Below, one piece after another: positions 37,452-47,116 of a stretch of 64,000 nt of DNA. The notes under the pieces are model-generated. The model ran no database searches. It had not been told where the DNA came from and saw only the letters and a program-made list of their open reading frames with translations. The stretch covers positions 62,001 to 126,000 of the forward strand of contig NZ_CAJHOB010000001.1 in the NCBI RefSeq assembly GCF_905120355.1, in the 5' to 3' direction. The stretch's first letter is position 1, and each line of letters opens with the position of its first letter. The stretch comes from Azonexus hydrophilus (GTDB taxonomy: Bacteria > Pseudomonadota > Gammaproteobacteria > Burkholderiales > Rhodocyclaceae). A program made the translations under genes and the position numbers.

Positions 37452-38201
37452 TCAGATCACCTTCGCTTCATTTTTCAGTTTATTCACCAACTCAGCCACA
37501 TCTGCGACCAGCACACCGGCGGAACGCTTGGGCGGCTCGACCACTTTCAGGGTGGTCAGACGCGGTGCCACATCGACACCGAGCGCGTCCGGCTTTACGG
37601 TATCCAGCGGCTTCTTCTTTGCCTTCATGATGTTGGGCAGGGTGGCATAGCGCGGCTCATTCAGACGCAGGTCAGTCGTCACCACCGCCGGCAGAGACAT
37701 CGACAAGGTTTCCAGGCCACCGTCGATTTCGCGCGTTACCGTCGCCTTGCCGTCAGCCAGCACAACCTTGGAAGCAAAGGTCGCCTGCGGCCAGCCCGCC
37801 AGAGCTGCCAGCATCTGGCCGGTCTGGTTGGAATCATCGTCGATGGCCTGCTTGCCACAAATCACCAGCTGCGGCGCTTCCTTGTCGCACAGTGCCTTGA
37901 GCAGCTTGGCCACAGCCAGGGGTTGCAGGTCGGCATCACTTTCGACCAGGATGCCGCGATCGGCACCGATGGCCATGGCTGTGCGCAGAGTTTCCTGGCA
38001 TGCCGCCGGACCGCAGGACACAACCACCACTTCCGTTGCCACACCGGCTTCCTTCAGCCGCACCGCTTCTTCGACGGCGATTTCGTCAAACGGGTTCATG
38101 CTCATCTTGACGTTGGCCAGATCGACACCGCTGCCGTCCGCCTTGACCCGGACCTTGACGTTGTAATCGATGACCCGCTTGACGGGAACGAGAATTTTCA
38201 C
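37452..38201 (-). CDS. etfB: Electron transfer flavoprotein beta subunit
   Basis: 249 residues. [26 protein letters not shown] and [19 protein letters not shown] are standard EtfB. The start is decided by the ribosome site: AAAGGAG abuts an ATG at 38205-38207, too close to use, but sits 6 bases before GTG at 38199-38201, which also gives the conserved [10 protein letters not shown] start. EtfB binds AMP and docks the dehydrogenases. The gene is divergent from a TetR regulator, with paired operators between them. Confidence 0.95.
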   Translation of the reverse strand: MKILVPVKRVIDYNVKVRVKADGSGVDLANVKMSMNPFDEIAVEEAVRLKEAGVATEVVVVSCGPAACQETLRTAMAIGADRGILVESDADLQPLAVAKLLKALCDKEAPQLVICGKQAIDDDSNQTGQMLAALAGWPQATFASKVVLADGKATVTREIDGGLETLSMSLPAVVTTDLRLNEPRYATLPNIMKAKKKPLDTVKPDALGVDVAPRLTTLKVVEPPKRSAGVLVADVAELVNKLKNEAKVI

Positions 38202-38303
38202 TGACATCTCCTTTGGCTGTACTGCCCGATTTTTTGAATAGACTGCCTGCTGCTGGATGTTGCTCGACGGTTTGACAGGCAGCTTGGCAAACCGCAGAAT
38301 CCC

Positions 38304-38341
38304 CATACCGTATAGTATGGAAGAGCATACGTTAGTGTATG
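38304..38341. promoter_or_regulatory. Two tandem CATAC-N6-GTATG operators between etfB and the TetR gene
   Basis: Site 1 is 38304-38319 and site 2 is 38326-38341. Both have perfect CATAC/GTATG half-sites with 6 bp between them, and their centres are 22 bp apart, about two helical turns. This is a typical arrangement for two TetR-family dimers on one face of DNA. It lies about 100 bp before etfB and 40 bp before the TetR gene. Confidence 0.7.
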
Positions 38342-38379
38342 AAAAAACATGCTGTCAAGCCACTCCCGCAAACGCCATC

Positions 38380-38973
38380 ATGCCACCCCGTAAAACAGGC
38401 GGAAAAACGCCCGGCCTGACGCGCCAATCGCTGGACCGAGAGGACTGGGTGCGCGCTGCCCTCAATCTCCTGGCCGAAGAAGGGATCGCCGGGGTCCGTA
38501 TCGAAGTTCTGGCCAAACGCTGCGGCGTCACCAAGGGCAGCTTCTACTGGCACTTCAAAGATCGTCAAGCCCTGCTCGAAGCCGCCCTGGAAACCTGGTC
38601 TGCCGGACGTATCCGTGACATCGAGAAAAACACCTCGGTCATCCCCGGCGCCGAAGCGACTCAACTGCGCCACGCCATCGACTGGTACAGCGCCAACCGC
38701 AATCGCAAGGGCATGGCGATCGAGCTGGCCGTCCGCGACTGGGCCCGCCACGACAAGCGCGCCGCCGCCAGTGTAGAGGCCGTCGATCTTTATCGACTAC
38801 GCTGTACCGAACGCCTCCTGCTTGCTGCGGGAACACCCGCAGCGGATGCAAAAAGCCGCAGCTTGCTGCTCTACGCGTGCACCTTTGGTCTGTCACTCAT
38901 GCACTACGCCTCCTTTGCTGACGACCCCACCAGACTGAGGGAACAGATCAGCGCCTACCTGGTAAGCCAGTGA
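38380..38973 (+). CDS. TetR-family transcriptional regulator
   Basis: 197 residues from MPPRKTGGKT. The helix-turn-helix is LTRQSLDREDWVRAALNLLAEEGIAGVRIEVLAKRCGVTKGSFYWHFKDRQALLEAAL (about residues 11-68). The C-terminal ligand domain is not one I recognise. An in-frame ATG at 38317 lies inside the operator region and is unlikely. The gene is divergent from etfBA, and the shared gap holds two palindromes, so self-control and control of etfBA are likely. The ligand may be an acyl-CoA or similar compound, by analogy only. Confidence 0.85.
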   Translation: MPPRKTGGKTPGLTRQSLDREDWVRAALNLLAEEGIAGVRIEVLAKRCGVTKGSFYWHFKDRQALLEAALETWSAGRIRDIEKNTSVIPGAEATQLRHAIDWYSANRNRKGMAIELAVRDWARHDKRAAASVEAVDLYRLRCTERLLLAAGTPAADAKSRSLLLYACTFGLSLMHYASFADDPTRLREQISAYLVSQ

Positions 38974-38980
38974 GTCAGTC

Positions 38981-40462
38981 TCAGGAAACCACCTGAAACT
39001 CTTTCCCTACCTGCCGCCAGAGGTGGGTTTCATCAAGCAACGCGGTCGCCGTCCACGGGTTTTCTGCCAACCAGGCAGCCGGTAATCGCACGCTGAACCC
39101 TTTGCCGCATTCAGCGACCTGTACAAATGCCTGCTCGCGCTCTTCTCGTGCCCGGCAGAACAGGGCGGCAAGCCGCAAGCAAAAAATCAGCGGCCAGAGT
39201 GGGTCAGTCACCGACAGCGGCGGCAGTTTGTCGAGCTTGCCACGGTGCCCCAGCACCAGGGTTGCCAGCTGCGCCTGATCCTTGCGGGAAAAACCGGGCA
39301 TGTCGGCATGCGTCAGGATGTAAGCCCCATGTCGATGGTAGGCATTGTGCGCCACCGAGATCCCGATTTCATGCAGGCGACACCCCCAGGACAAAAGCTG
39401 CAACTCCGCTTCACGCTCTTCGCCCGGGTAGAGTTGGGCGAAGAAATCCAGCGCCATCCGCTCCACGCGTTCCACCTGCTGACGCTCGACGTGATAGCGT
39501 TTGCGAAACTGCTCCACCGTCGCATCGCGCATGTCATGCTGATGAAAGCGGCCCAGTTGATCGTACAAAACCCCAAGGCGCAGGGCACCATCAGCGTAAA
39601 CCATGTGCTCCAGCGCAAACGCCTCAAATATGGCCTGCATGATGACGACACCTCCGGCCAATACCGGCAGGCGGTCTGCCTTCAGGCCACGCAACTCGAG
39701 CCGCTCGGCGCTGCCCGCCTTGATCAGTAGCGCCGACAAACGCGCCAGCCCTTCCTGTGTAATACCTTCTTCGCCCCCAGGATTCAGCGCGTTTTGTTCA
39801 AGCGCATCAGCAATCGCCTTTGCCGTCCCGGAGGTACCCACCGCCTCTTTCCAGCCCCGCTGCCTGTACTCCTGAACGATGTGCTGAATCTGCCGCGCAG
39901 CAGCCACTTGCGCCTCACGCCAGCGGCGCTTGTCAACTTTGCCGCCGGGAAAGAATCGCTGCGTATAACTGACACAGCCCATATACAAGGATTCGGTCAG
40001 CTGCGGCACATGGCGTTTGCCAATGATGCATTCGGTGGAGCCGCCTCCGATATCGACGACCAGCCGCTTGTAGGCTGCCGTCGGCAGTGAATGCGAAGCA
40101 CCGAGATAGACCAGCCGCGCCTCTTCGCGCCCGGCAATCACTTCGATCGGAAAACCGAGGGCAGCTTCTGCCTGCGGCAGAAAATCCGCCGCATTCTTGG
40201 CCACCCGCAAGGTATTGGTTGCCACCGCCCGCACGGCACCTGCATCCAACCCGCGCAACCGTTCCCCGAGCCGCCGCAGGGCCTCCAGCGCACGCTCCTG
40301 GCTGGCCGCATCGAGCATTTTCCGCTCATCCAGACCAGAAGCCAGACGTACCGGTTCTTTCAGGGAATCGAGCGGATAAATCTGATTACCAACAACCCGG
40401 CCGACCTGCAGACGAAAGCTGTTCGAGCCAAGATCAACTGCCGCAATAGTTTCGTAAATCAT
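38981..40462 (-). CDS. ppx: Exopolyphosphatase (Ppx/GppA family)
   Basis: 493 residues with the Ppx/GppA actin-like fold: IAAVDLGSNSFRLQVGRV at the N-terminus, the glycine loops VVDIGGGSTE and the LAGGVVIM region, and a C-terminal HD-like helical domain (LLSWGCRLHEIGISVAHNAYHRHGAYIL). The length favours exopolyphosphatase over short GppA. It removes phosphate from polyphosphate or converts pppGpp. It converges on the TetR gene with a 7-bp gap. Confidence 0.92.
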   Translation of the reverse strand: MIYETIAAVDLGSNSFRLQVGRVVGNQIYPLDSLKEPVRLASGLDERKMLDAASQERALEALRRLGERLRGLDAGAVRAVATNTLRVAKNAADFLPQAEAALGFPIEVIAGREEARLVYLGASHSLPTAAYKRLVVDIGGGSTECIIGKRHVPQLTESLYMGCVSYTQRFFPGGKVDKRRWREAQVAAARQIQHIVQEYRQRGWKEAVGTSGTAKAIADALEQNALNPGGEEGITQEGLARLSALLIKAGSAERLELRGLKADRLPVLAGGVVIMQAIFEAFALEHMVYADGALRLGVLYDQLGRFHQHDMRDATVEQFRKRYHVERQQVERVERMALDFFAQLYPGEEREAELQLLSWGCRLHEIGISVAHNAYHRHGAYILTHADMPGFSRKDQAQLATLVLGHRGKLDKLPPLSVTDPLWPLIFCLRLAALFCRAREEREQAFVQVAECGKGFSVRLPAAWLAENPWTATALLDETHLWRQVGKEFQVVS

Positions 40463-40521
40463 GGCCGGGATGAGGCGGACAAAAAGGGAGTGCGATTCTA
40501 ACGCAGCCCGAATTCAAGCGT

Positions 40522-41634
40522 TTATTTTTTACCCGCCGTATCGGCTGCCCGCCGTTGAATCACATCCATCGGCAATCCCAGTGTCAAAGTTTCGTCCATC
40601 AGCGCCAGCAGAGGCAGCAACTGGGAAAGGAGGACATCAAGATGCGGTCGCACGGCATCCGGGCGACGCACCCGCAACAACTCCAGGGCATGCGGAATGG
40701 AGATCGGGCGTTGCGCTGGTGTGTCGGCATTACTTTCCACGCGGTTGCCGCCAGCCTGCAACGCCTTTTCCATGCGCTCCATCGCCAGGTCGAGCAGCGC
40801 ACCGGCAGAAGTGACCGTATCGGCAGGTACGCCAGCCAGACCAATACTGACGGTCAGCTCTATCGTTTCCCCCTGCGCCGCCAGTCGGGAAGCTTCAACC
40901 GCTTGCCGCACGCGTTCGGCAAAACTCGCGCAGTGGACCAACGCCGTCCCCGGCGACACGACCGCCAGACACCCCGGTGCCACGTGGCCCAGACTGTCTT
41001 CCTGGCGCACCTTGCCGGATAGCATGCGGGCAAAGCGTTGAATGATCTTTTCCGCTTGTTCCACTCCAAGCCGCTCGCCCAGGCTTTCGAAACCATCGAA
41101 GCCGAGCACCATCAGGCTCACATCCATACCATGCCGGGCCGAGTGCGACAGTGCCTGGGCAATCTGCAGCTCGAGGAACTTGCGCGTGTACAACCCGGTT
41201 TGCGGGTTCTGCACCCGCTCTTCCTGCACACTTTCGACTGCTTCGTGCGCCTCTTGCAGCGCCAGTAAATTCCCCAACTGGGTCAGGATTTCGACGGTGC
41301 CGCTGCCCTTGGTAATAAAATCAGAAGCGCCGGCAGAGCGTGCCCGGGCACGCTCTTCTTCAGTCTCTTCCCCCGACACCAGAATGAAAGGCATCTGCTG
41401 CAAGCGGCGCAGGCGTGAGGTACGCAGACGCTCGAGCAACTGGTAGCCGTTCATTTTCGGCATCTGCAGATCGGACACGACCGCGCGGATCGACTGATCG
41501 AGCACCAGCGCCTGCCACGCAGCTTCACCATCACCCTCTTCACGTACATCGTAAGAGGCCCGGATGTGCTGCACTAGCGAAGCGCGCACCAGGCGCGAAT
41601 CGTCGACAACCAGAACGCGCGGCAAATCTGCCAT
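40522..41634 (-). CDS. Response regulator with degenerate GGDEF domain
   Basis: 370 residues. The receiver domain is RVLVVDDSRLVRASL (acidic pair) with the phospho-acceptor Asp in AVVSDLQMPKMNGYQ and Lys in DFITKGSG. After a coiled linker, a GGDEF-like domain begins NPQTGLYTRKFLELQIAQALSHSARHGMDVSLMVLGFDGF. At the signature position the sequence is HVAPGCLAVV instead of GGDEFAVL, so cyclase activity is not expected; it may bind c-di-GMP or act by contacts. A longer frame upstream overlaps acuI and was trimmed to MADLPRVLVVDD. Confidence 0.85.
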   Translation of the reverse strand: MADLPRVLVVDDSRLVRASLVQHIRASYDVREEGDGEAAWQALVLDQSIRAVVSDLQMPKMNGYQLLERLRTSRLRRLQQMPFILVSGEETEEERARARSAGASDFITKGSGTVEILTQLGNLLALQEAHEAVESVQEERVQNPQTGLYTRKFLELQIAQALSHSARHGMDVSLMVLGFDGFESLGERLGVEQAEKIIQRFARMLSGKVRQEDSLGHVAPGCLAVVSPGTALVHCASFAERVRQAVEASRLAAQGETIELTVSIGLAGVPADTVTSAGALLDLAMERMEKALQAGGNRVESNADTPAQRPISIPHALELLRVRRPDAVRPHLDVLLSQLLPLLALMDETLTLGLPMDVIQRRAADTAGKK

Positions 41635-41635
41635 C

Positions 41636-42634
41636 TCAGGCCCCACCCACCTCGACCACCACCCGCCCCTTGATGCGTCCGCCGATGAATTCGTCGAACA
41701 TCGCCGGCAATTCAGCAAAGGCCACCCGGCGCGTCATCGCTGCCAGGTGCGGCGGCCGCAAATCGCCTGCCAGACGCTGCCAAACACCGCTACGATAAGG
41801 CTCGCGGATATAACCGGAATCGACTCCCAGCAAGGAAACTCCACGCAAGATGAAAGGCGCAACGGTGGTATTCAGCTTCATGCTGGAAGCCAGGCCGATG
41901 CTGGCGATGGTGCCGCCCTGCAACATCGTGCTCGCAATCCAAGCCAGGTAGTCCCCGCCCAGATTGTCGACAGCGCCGGCCCAGCGGCCACTGTCGAGCG
42001 GGCGAATTTTGCTCAGATCGAGATCCTGCCGTAGCAGAACCTCGCTGGCGCCCAGTTCGCGCAGGTAATCTGCCTCGCTGGCCTTGCCGGTCAGTGCCAC
42101 CACCTGATATCCGCGCTGCGCCAGCATATCGACGGCCAGACTACCGACCCCCCCCGTCGCCCCGGTCACGATCACCGGACCCTTGGCTGGGGTCAAACCA
42201 TTCTCTTCCATGCGCACGATACCAAGCGCCGCGGTGAACCCCGCAGTACCCAGTGCCATCGCGTCGTACAACGAGAGATTCGCGGGGAGCGGCACCACCC
42301 AATCAGCGGGCACGCGAGCCAGTTCAGCATAGCCGCCATGGTGCGCAACACCAATATCAAAACTGGTGGCAATGACCGGATCGCCGGCTTTGAAACGGTC
42401 GTCAGCACTGGAGACCACCGTGCCACACAGATCGATGCCCCCAACACAGGGGAAACGCCGGATGATCTTGCCAGCCCCGGTCGCAGCTAAAGCATCCTTG
42501 TAATTGATGCTGGAGAAAGCCACACGAATCACCACTTCGCCGGCATCGAGGTCAGCCAGCGACATCGTGGCAAAGCGGTGCCCGACCTTGCCTTCATTTT
42601 CCTCGATCAACAACGCTTGAAAACCATCGGCCAT
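41636..42634 (-). CDS. acuI: YhdH/AcuI-family quinone oxidoreductase (acryloyl-CoA reductase type)
   Basis: 332 residues of the zinc-free MDR family. The YhdH-type N-terminus has VIRVAFSSINYKDALAATG, FPCVGGIDLCGTVVSS follows, and the NADPH-binding motif is VIVTGATGGVGSLAVDMLAQRGYQVVALTGK (residues about 153-183). AcuI reduces acryloyl-CoA to propionyl-CoA with NADPH. The exact substrate here is inferred from the family. The next gene starts 2 bp after its stop. Confidence 0.88.
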   Translation of the reverse strand: MADGFQALLIEENEGKVGHRFATMSLADLDAGEVVIRVAFSSINYKDALAATGAGKIIRRFPCVGGIDLCGTVVSSADDRFKAGDPVIATSFDIGVAHHGGYAELARVPADWVVPLPANLSLYDAMALGTAGFTAALGIVRMEENGLTPAKGPVIVTGATGGVGSLAVDMLAQRGYQVVALTGKASEADYLRELGASEVLLRQDLDLSKIRPLDSGRWAGAVDNLGGDYLAWIASTMLQGGTIASIGLASSMKLNTTVAPFILRGVSLLGVDSGYIREPYRSGVWQRLAGDLRPPHLAAMTRRVAFAELPAMFDEFIGGRIKGRVVVEVGGA

Positions 42635-42776
42635 TGTCTGCTCTCCTTTTAGTTTCTGGCGCGCATGATAACCCTACACGCCCTCAGACAGACAAGCCAA
42701 ACAAAGATTTCCACATAATGTAAAAATGACAACGTGGGGTTTACAGCCATAAAAATTTCAAATAGATTACGCGCCC

Positions 42777-43304
42777 ATGTCTCGACGCAGCCTTTTCCTC
42801 TCCCTGCTTGGTGCCGCCTGTAGCTGCGGCCTCCTCGGCCCGGCGCACGCCAGTGAAACTCTTCGCCTAGACGGCCTGCGCCCCCTGGACACCCCAATCT
42901 CGCTGGTCGAGCGCTACACCAATGCAACCCAGGATGTGATCCTGGAAGGCCTGAAACTGGTTGGCGTACGCTACAAGATGGGGGGCAACAGCAGCGAAAC
43001 CGGCCTAGACTGCAGCAGCTTCGTGCAAACAGTATTCAAGGAAAGTATCGGCACTTATCTGCCTCGCACCGCGCGCGAGCAAAGCCAGCTGGGCGAGCAT
43101 GTTGACCTCAATCAACTGAAGCCTGGCGATCTGGTGTTCTTCAACACCATGCGCCGCGCCTTCTCGCATGTTGGCATCTATCTGGGTGACAACCATTTTC
43201 TGCACGCGCCGCGTGCTGGCGCTGAAATTCGTGTCGAAAACATGAACAGCGGTTACTGGCTGACGCGTTTCAATGGCGGCCGCCGCTTGATCGACGCACG
43301 CTAG
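42777..43304 (+). CDS. Secreted NlpC/P60 cysteine peptidase
   Basis: 175 residues with a signal peptide (SRRSLFLSLLGAACSCGLLGPAHA). The NlpC/P60 domain has GVRYKMGGNSSETGLDCSSFVQTVF with catalytic Cys79, then LKPGDLVFFNT and SHVGIYLGDNHFLHAP with His131 and a further His. It cuts peptidoglycan stem peptides in the periplasm. All catalytic positions are present. It is divergent from acuI. Confidence 0.92.
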   Translation: MSRRSLFLSLLGAACSCGLLGPAHASETLRLDGLRPLDTPISLVERYTNATQDVILEGLKLVGVRYKMGGNSSETGLDCSSFVQTVFKESIGTYLPRTAREQSQLGEHVDLNQLKPGDLVFFNTMRRAFSHVGIYLGDNHFLHAPRAGAEIRVENMNSGYWLTRFNGGRRLIDAR

Positions 43305-43376
43305 GAAACCCCTCGCCGGCTCGCCAAAACGGGCAACTTCTCCTAGAATCCATGCGTCAGCCTGAAGTAAGGATTC

Positions 43377-44087
43377 ATGAGCTCCAAATTCACCCCTGCT
43401 GCCAGCAGCCCCCTGATCAGCGCCATCCGCGCTGGCAACCTGCATGCACTGCGCACCGCAATCGACACGGGCGGCAAGCTCGAAGAAGCCGACATGCATG
43501 GTTATCCTGGCCTGCCTCTGCGTACAGCCTGCTTTGGCGGCAATCTGCTTATCGTGCAGGCACTTCTCGATGCCGGCTGTGACATCAATGCACCGACCGC
43601 TGATGGCCGTGGTGCGCCACTGCGTCTAGCCTTGCGTGCCGGGCATCAGGATATAGCGGCCTTGCTCCTCAGTCGCGGCGCGGAAATTCCAGCGGGCGTC
43701 ACGATTCCCCCATCCCTCATGGAGCGCGCGCAGGGAATGGCCAGCGGTAAACGCACCGTCGTCGACATGCCAGCACTTGAGTTCGAGCGCAGCCCGGCAG
43801 TGGAAACCCAATTTGTACCGGCTGCTGATCCACTGCCTGCCCCGCCGGGCATGACGGAAACCCAGCTGGGCAACATCATCGACTTTGAATTCGCTCCACC
43901 ACCGGCAGCCCCTTCCGCTGTCCCAGCCGCTGCACCTGCTGCACGCACCCCGCAGGCCAAGCTCAATGAAATCGAGGAAGTCGACATGAAAGGCGTCTAC
44001 GGTGTAGACACCAACATCATCAACATGGATCTCGAACGTCTGAGTGGCGCCCTGCTTGAACCTGTGCCACCACCGGTGCGCAAATAA
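43377..44087 (+). CDS. Ankyrin-repeat protein
   Basis: 236 residues. About three ankyrin-like repeats fill residues 10-105 (SPLISAIRAGNLHALRTAIDTG, PLRTACFGGNLLIVQALLDAGCDIN, PLRLALRAGHQDIAALLLSRGAEI). A Pro/Ala-rich linker and a conserved-looking C-terminal tail (NEIEEVDMKGVYGVDTNIINMDLERLSGALL) follow. No signal peptide is seen, so it is probably cytoplasmic. Partner and function are unknown. It precedes aat by 14 bp. Confidence 0.8.
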   Translation: MSSKFTPAASSPLISAIRAGNLHALRTAIDTGGKLEEADMHGYPGLPLRTACFGGNLLIVQALLDAGCDINAPTADGRGAPLRLALRAGHQDIAALLLSRGAEIPAGVTIPPSLMERAQGMASGKRTVVDMPALEFERSPAVETQFVPAADPLPAPPGMTETQLGNIIDFEFAPPPAAPSAVPAAAPAARTPQAKLNEIEEVDMKGVYGVDTNIINMDLERLSGALLEPVPPPVRK

Positions 44088-44101
44088 GGTCGTGACCCGG
44101 T

Positions 44102-44770
44102 TTGCCGCTCGCGCATACCATTCCCCTGCTCTCTGCGGACGACCCACTCCCCCCGGTCACACACGCCCGGCCTGAACTGGGCGGCCTGCTGGCAATAGGT
44201 GGCGGCCTCTCAGTAGCGCGCCTGCTCGGCGCCTATCGCTGCGGTGTCTTTCCCTGGGGCACGCAGCATGGCCTGCCGCTGTGGCACTACCCCGAACCAC
44301 GCATGGTGCTGCTGCCACAGGAATTCAGGATCAGTCGCTCCTTGGGCAAGACCCTGCGCAACTCACGCTTCGTCTTCAGACACAACAGCGATTTCCCGGG
44401 CGTGATCCGTGCCTGTGCCCAGACTCCACGCCCAGGCCAGGACGGCACCTGGATCAGTGAAGAAATGATCGCCGCCTACTGCGAACTGCACCGTCTGGGC
44501 TGGGCACACTCGGCGGAAACCTGGCTGGATGACGAACTCGTCGGCGATCTGTATGGTCTGTGGATCGGCCAGGTATTCTTTGGGGAGTCGATGTTTTCCT
44601 GGCATAACAATGCTTCCAAATTCGCCCTGGCACACTGGGTTGCGCACCTGCGCGCCGAGCACTGCGGCCTAATCGATTGCCAGATGCATACCGCCCACCT
44701 GGCCTCCCTGGGAGCTCGGGAAATTTCCGGAACACAATTCCAGCACCTGTTGCAGACCTTAATCGGATAG
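44102..44770 (+). CDS. aat: Leucyl/phenylalanyl-tRNA-protein transferase
   Basis: 222 residues with the family landmarks [55 protein letters not shown] and [21 protein letters not shown]. It adds Leu or Phe to proteins with N-terminal Lys or Arg for ClpS/ClpAP degradation. The start is TTG at 44102; no in-frame ATG fits the family start. bpt follows after 4 bp, giving a paired N-degron operon. Confidence 0.94.
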   Translation: MPLAHTIPLLSADDPLPPVTHARPELGGLLAIGGGLSVARLLGAYRCGVFPWGTQHGLPLWHYPEPRMVLLPQEFRISRSLGKTLRNSRFVFRHNSDFPGVIRACAQTPRPGQDGTWISEEMIAAYCELHRLGWAHSAETWLDDELVGDLYGLWIGQVFFGESMFSWHNNASKFALAHWVAHLRAEHCGLIDCQMHTAHLASLGAREISGTQFQHLLQTLIG

Positions 44771-44774
44771 CGCC

Positions 44775-45503
44775 ATGGCCCACCCGGACGATGCTGGTCT
44801 CCCCTGCTCCATATTGCAGTTCTACGCAACAGCACCCTATCCCTGCAGCTATCTCGATACACAGCAGGCACGTTCGCAAGTTGCGGCTCCGCCGCATCTG
44901 GTTGATGTAAACACTTACAGTCAATTGATTCGCCAAGGCTTTCGCCGCAGCGGCCTGTTCACCTACCGTCCCTATTGCGATAGCTGTCAGGCTTGCGTTC
45001 CGGTACGCCTGGCGGTCGATCAATTCCACCCCAACCGCAGCCAGCGGCGCGCCTGGAGCACCCACCGTACACTGCAGGCGCGCGAACGACCACTGGTCTT
45101 CGATGCAGCACATTACGCGCTCTATCAGCGCTATCAACAATGCCGCCATGCCGGCGGCGGCATGGACGAAGACGGCAGCGAGCAGTACGGCCAGTTCCTG
45201 CTGCAAAGCTACGTCGATACCCGCCTCATCGAGTTTTCCGAAAACGGCGTGCTGCGCATGGTCAGCATCATTGACGTGCTGGACGATGGCCTATCCTCCG
45301 TCTACACCTTTTACGATCCCGCTGTTGCTCACGCCAGCTACGGCACCTACAACATCCTCTGGCAAGCGCAGCAGTGCCTGGGTAGCCAGTTGCCCTATCT
45401 CTATCTCGGTTACTGGATCGCCGAATCAAGGAAAATGGCCTACAAGGCCCGTTTCCGCCCCCTGCAGGCCTTGCTCGACGGCCGCTGGCAGAATCTGCCC
45501 TGA
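44775..45503 (+). CDS. bpt: Aspartate/glutamate leucyltransferase (arginyltransferase family, Bpt)
   Basis: 242 residues. [65 protein letters not shown] and [24 protein letters not shown] are typical of the bacterial Bpt/Ate group. It attaches Leu to N-terminal Asp or Glu, feeding the same ClpS pathway as Aat. It is complete and follows aat directly. Confidence 0.94.
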   Translation: MAHPDDAGLPCSILQFYATAPYPCSYLDTQQARSQVAAPPHLVDVNTYSQLIRQGFRRSGLFTYRPYCDSCQACVPVRLAVDQFHPNRSQRRAWSTHRTLQARERPLVFDAAHYALYQRYQQCRHAGGGMDEDGSEQYGQFLLQSYVDTRLIEFSENGVLRMVSIIDVLDDGLSSVYTFYDPAVAHASYGTYNILWQAQQCLGSQLPYLYLGYWIAESRKMAYKARFRPLQALLDGRWQNLP

Positions 45504-45563
45504 GCCGGCGCGGGGACGTGCTGCTACACTGCCCCCTGATCTTTCACTCACGCAGGAAAAACC

Positions 45564-46157
45564 ATGTCCCATCGCCTGTTCGCGCTTATTCTGTGTCTCG
45601 CCACCTTGCTTTCGGGCTGCGGCTACAACCAGATCCAGATCAATGACGAGGATGTCAATGCCGCCTGGTCGGAAGTCCTCAACCAATACAAACGGCGCGC
45701 CGATCTGGTGCCGAATCTGGTGGCCACCGTACAGGCCTATGCGGCGCACGAAAAAGACGTATTCACCCAGGTCGCTCAGGCGCGCGCCAGCGTCGGTGGC
45801 ATTCAGGCCACGCCGGAACTGATCAACGACAGCGCCGCGTTTGCCAAATTCCAGTCCGCGCAGGCGGAGATGACGAGCGCCATCGCCCGCCTGCTGGTGG
45901 TCGCCGAAAATTACCCGCAACTCAAGGCAGACGCCAATTTCCGCGACCTGCAGGCGCAACTGGAAGGTACGGAAAACCGCGTCACTGTCGCGCGCAACCG
46001 TTACATTGACGCGGTTCGCACCTATAACGTGTCCGTGCGCACCTTCCCCAACAATCTCACCGCCATGGTCATGGGCTGGCAGCCCAAGGCCAATTTCAGC
46101 GTCGACAACGAAAAAGCCATCAGCGACGCGCCGAGTGTCAATTTCGGCAGCAAATAA
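45564..46157 (+). CDS. lemA: LemA-family protein
   Basis: 197 residues. MSHRLFALILCLATLLSGCGYNQIQ has a lipobox-like LSGC, so it may be a lipoprotein or have one N-terminal helix. NAAWSEVLNQYKRRADLVPNLVATVQAYAAHEKDVFTQVAQARA is the LemA core, mainly a long helical bundle. It stands one base before a TPM-domain gene, the common LemA-TPM pairing. Function in the envelope is not well defined. Confidence 0.93.
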   Translation: MSHRLFALILCLATLLSGCGYNQIQINDEDVNAAWSEVLNQYKRRADLVPNLVATVQAYAAHEKDVFTQVAQARASVGGIQATPELINDSAAFAKFQSAQAEMTSAIARLLVVAENYPQLKADANFRDLQAQLEGTENRVTVARNRYIDAVRTYNVSVRTFPNNLTAMVMGWQPKANFSVDNEKAISDAPSVNFGSK

Positions 46158-46158
46158 G

Positions 46159-46974
46159 ATGCTGCTACCGCGACTGCTCCTTCTCTTCAGCCTGCTCTGC
46201 TGCAATCTGGGGGCATCAGCTGCCCCTGTGGCGCTGCCCGCGCTGACGGCACCGGTCATCGATACCACGCACACCCTGCCCCCGGCAGCGCTCACCGCCC
46301 TCAATCAGCGCCTGACCCAACTCTCGACCCAGACGGGTAGCCAGATCGCCATCCTCATGCTGCCGACCACGCAGCCGGAGAGCATCGAGCAATTCAGCAT
46401 CCGTCTGGCGGAAACCTGGCAGATCGGCCGCAGCAAGGTCGACGACGGCGTCATCATCATCGTTGCCAAAGAGGACCGCAGCACCCGCATCGAAGTGGGT
46501 TATGGCCTGGAAGGCGCAATTCCTGACGCCATTGCCAAGCGCATCATTGCCGAAGAGATGACGCCGCATTTCAGTCGCGGCGACTTCGCCGGTGGCCTCA
46601 ATGCGGCAATCGATCGCCTCGAAAAACTGATCGCCGGCGAAGAACTGCCCGCCCCCACCAAGGACAGTGCAAACCGCTTCGACTCGCCCCTGATCTTCCT
46701 GGTGCTGCTCGCCGCCAGCCTGGCCCGCGCCTTGTTCGGGATGGTCGGCAGCATCGGCATTTCACTGGTTGCCGCGGCCATCACCTGGTTCACCTTTGGC
46801 TCCATCGTCGCTGCCATCGGCGTCGGGCTGTTCACTTTCCTCATCTCCCTGATCCGTTTCAGCCCCGGCAGCGGCGGCGGGCGCGGCGGTGGCGGGGGAG
46901 GATTTTCTGGCGGCGGCGGATTCTCGGGTGGAGGGGGTCGTTTTGGCGGCGGCGGCGCCTCCGGCAAATGGTAA
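46159..46974 (+). CDS. TPM-domain membrane protein with Gly-rich tail
   Basis: 271 residues. After a signal peptide (LLPRLLLLFSLLCCNLGASA) comes a TPM domain: PVIDTTHTLPPAALTALNQRLTQLSTQTGSQIAILMLPTTQPESIEQFSIRLAETWQIGRSKVDDGVIIIVAKEDRSTRIEVGYGLEGAIPD. One to three hydrophobic helices and a glycine-rich tail (about residues 237-268) follow. Such proteins pair with LemA and are anchored in the membrane with the TPM domain outside. An ORF reading back into lemA was trimmed to the ATG at 46159. Confidence 0.9.
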   Translation: MLLPRLLLLFSLLCCNLGASAAPVALPALTAPVIDTTHTLPPAALTALNQRLTQLSTQTGSQIAILMLPTTQPESIEQFSIRLAETWQIGRSKVDDGVIIIVAKEDRSTRIEVGYGLEGAIPDAIAKRIIAEEMTPHFSRGDFAGGLNAAIDRLEKLIAGEELPAPTKDSANRFDSPLIFLVLLAASLARALFGMVGSIGISLVAAAITWFTFGSIVAAIGVGLFTFLISLIRFSPGSGGGRGGGGGGFSGGGGFSGGGGRFGGGGASGKW

Positions 46975-47116
46975 AACCAGTACCAAGACGGCACCCCGGG
47001 CGAACTAATCCACCGATTCAGTTGCCTTATCCACGCCGCCGATTTGAGCCGGATTAAAGTTCAGCCTCGCCAAGCCCCCCGAGAATTGACCCCATCTTCA
47101 ATTTCCCTCGAATACC

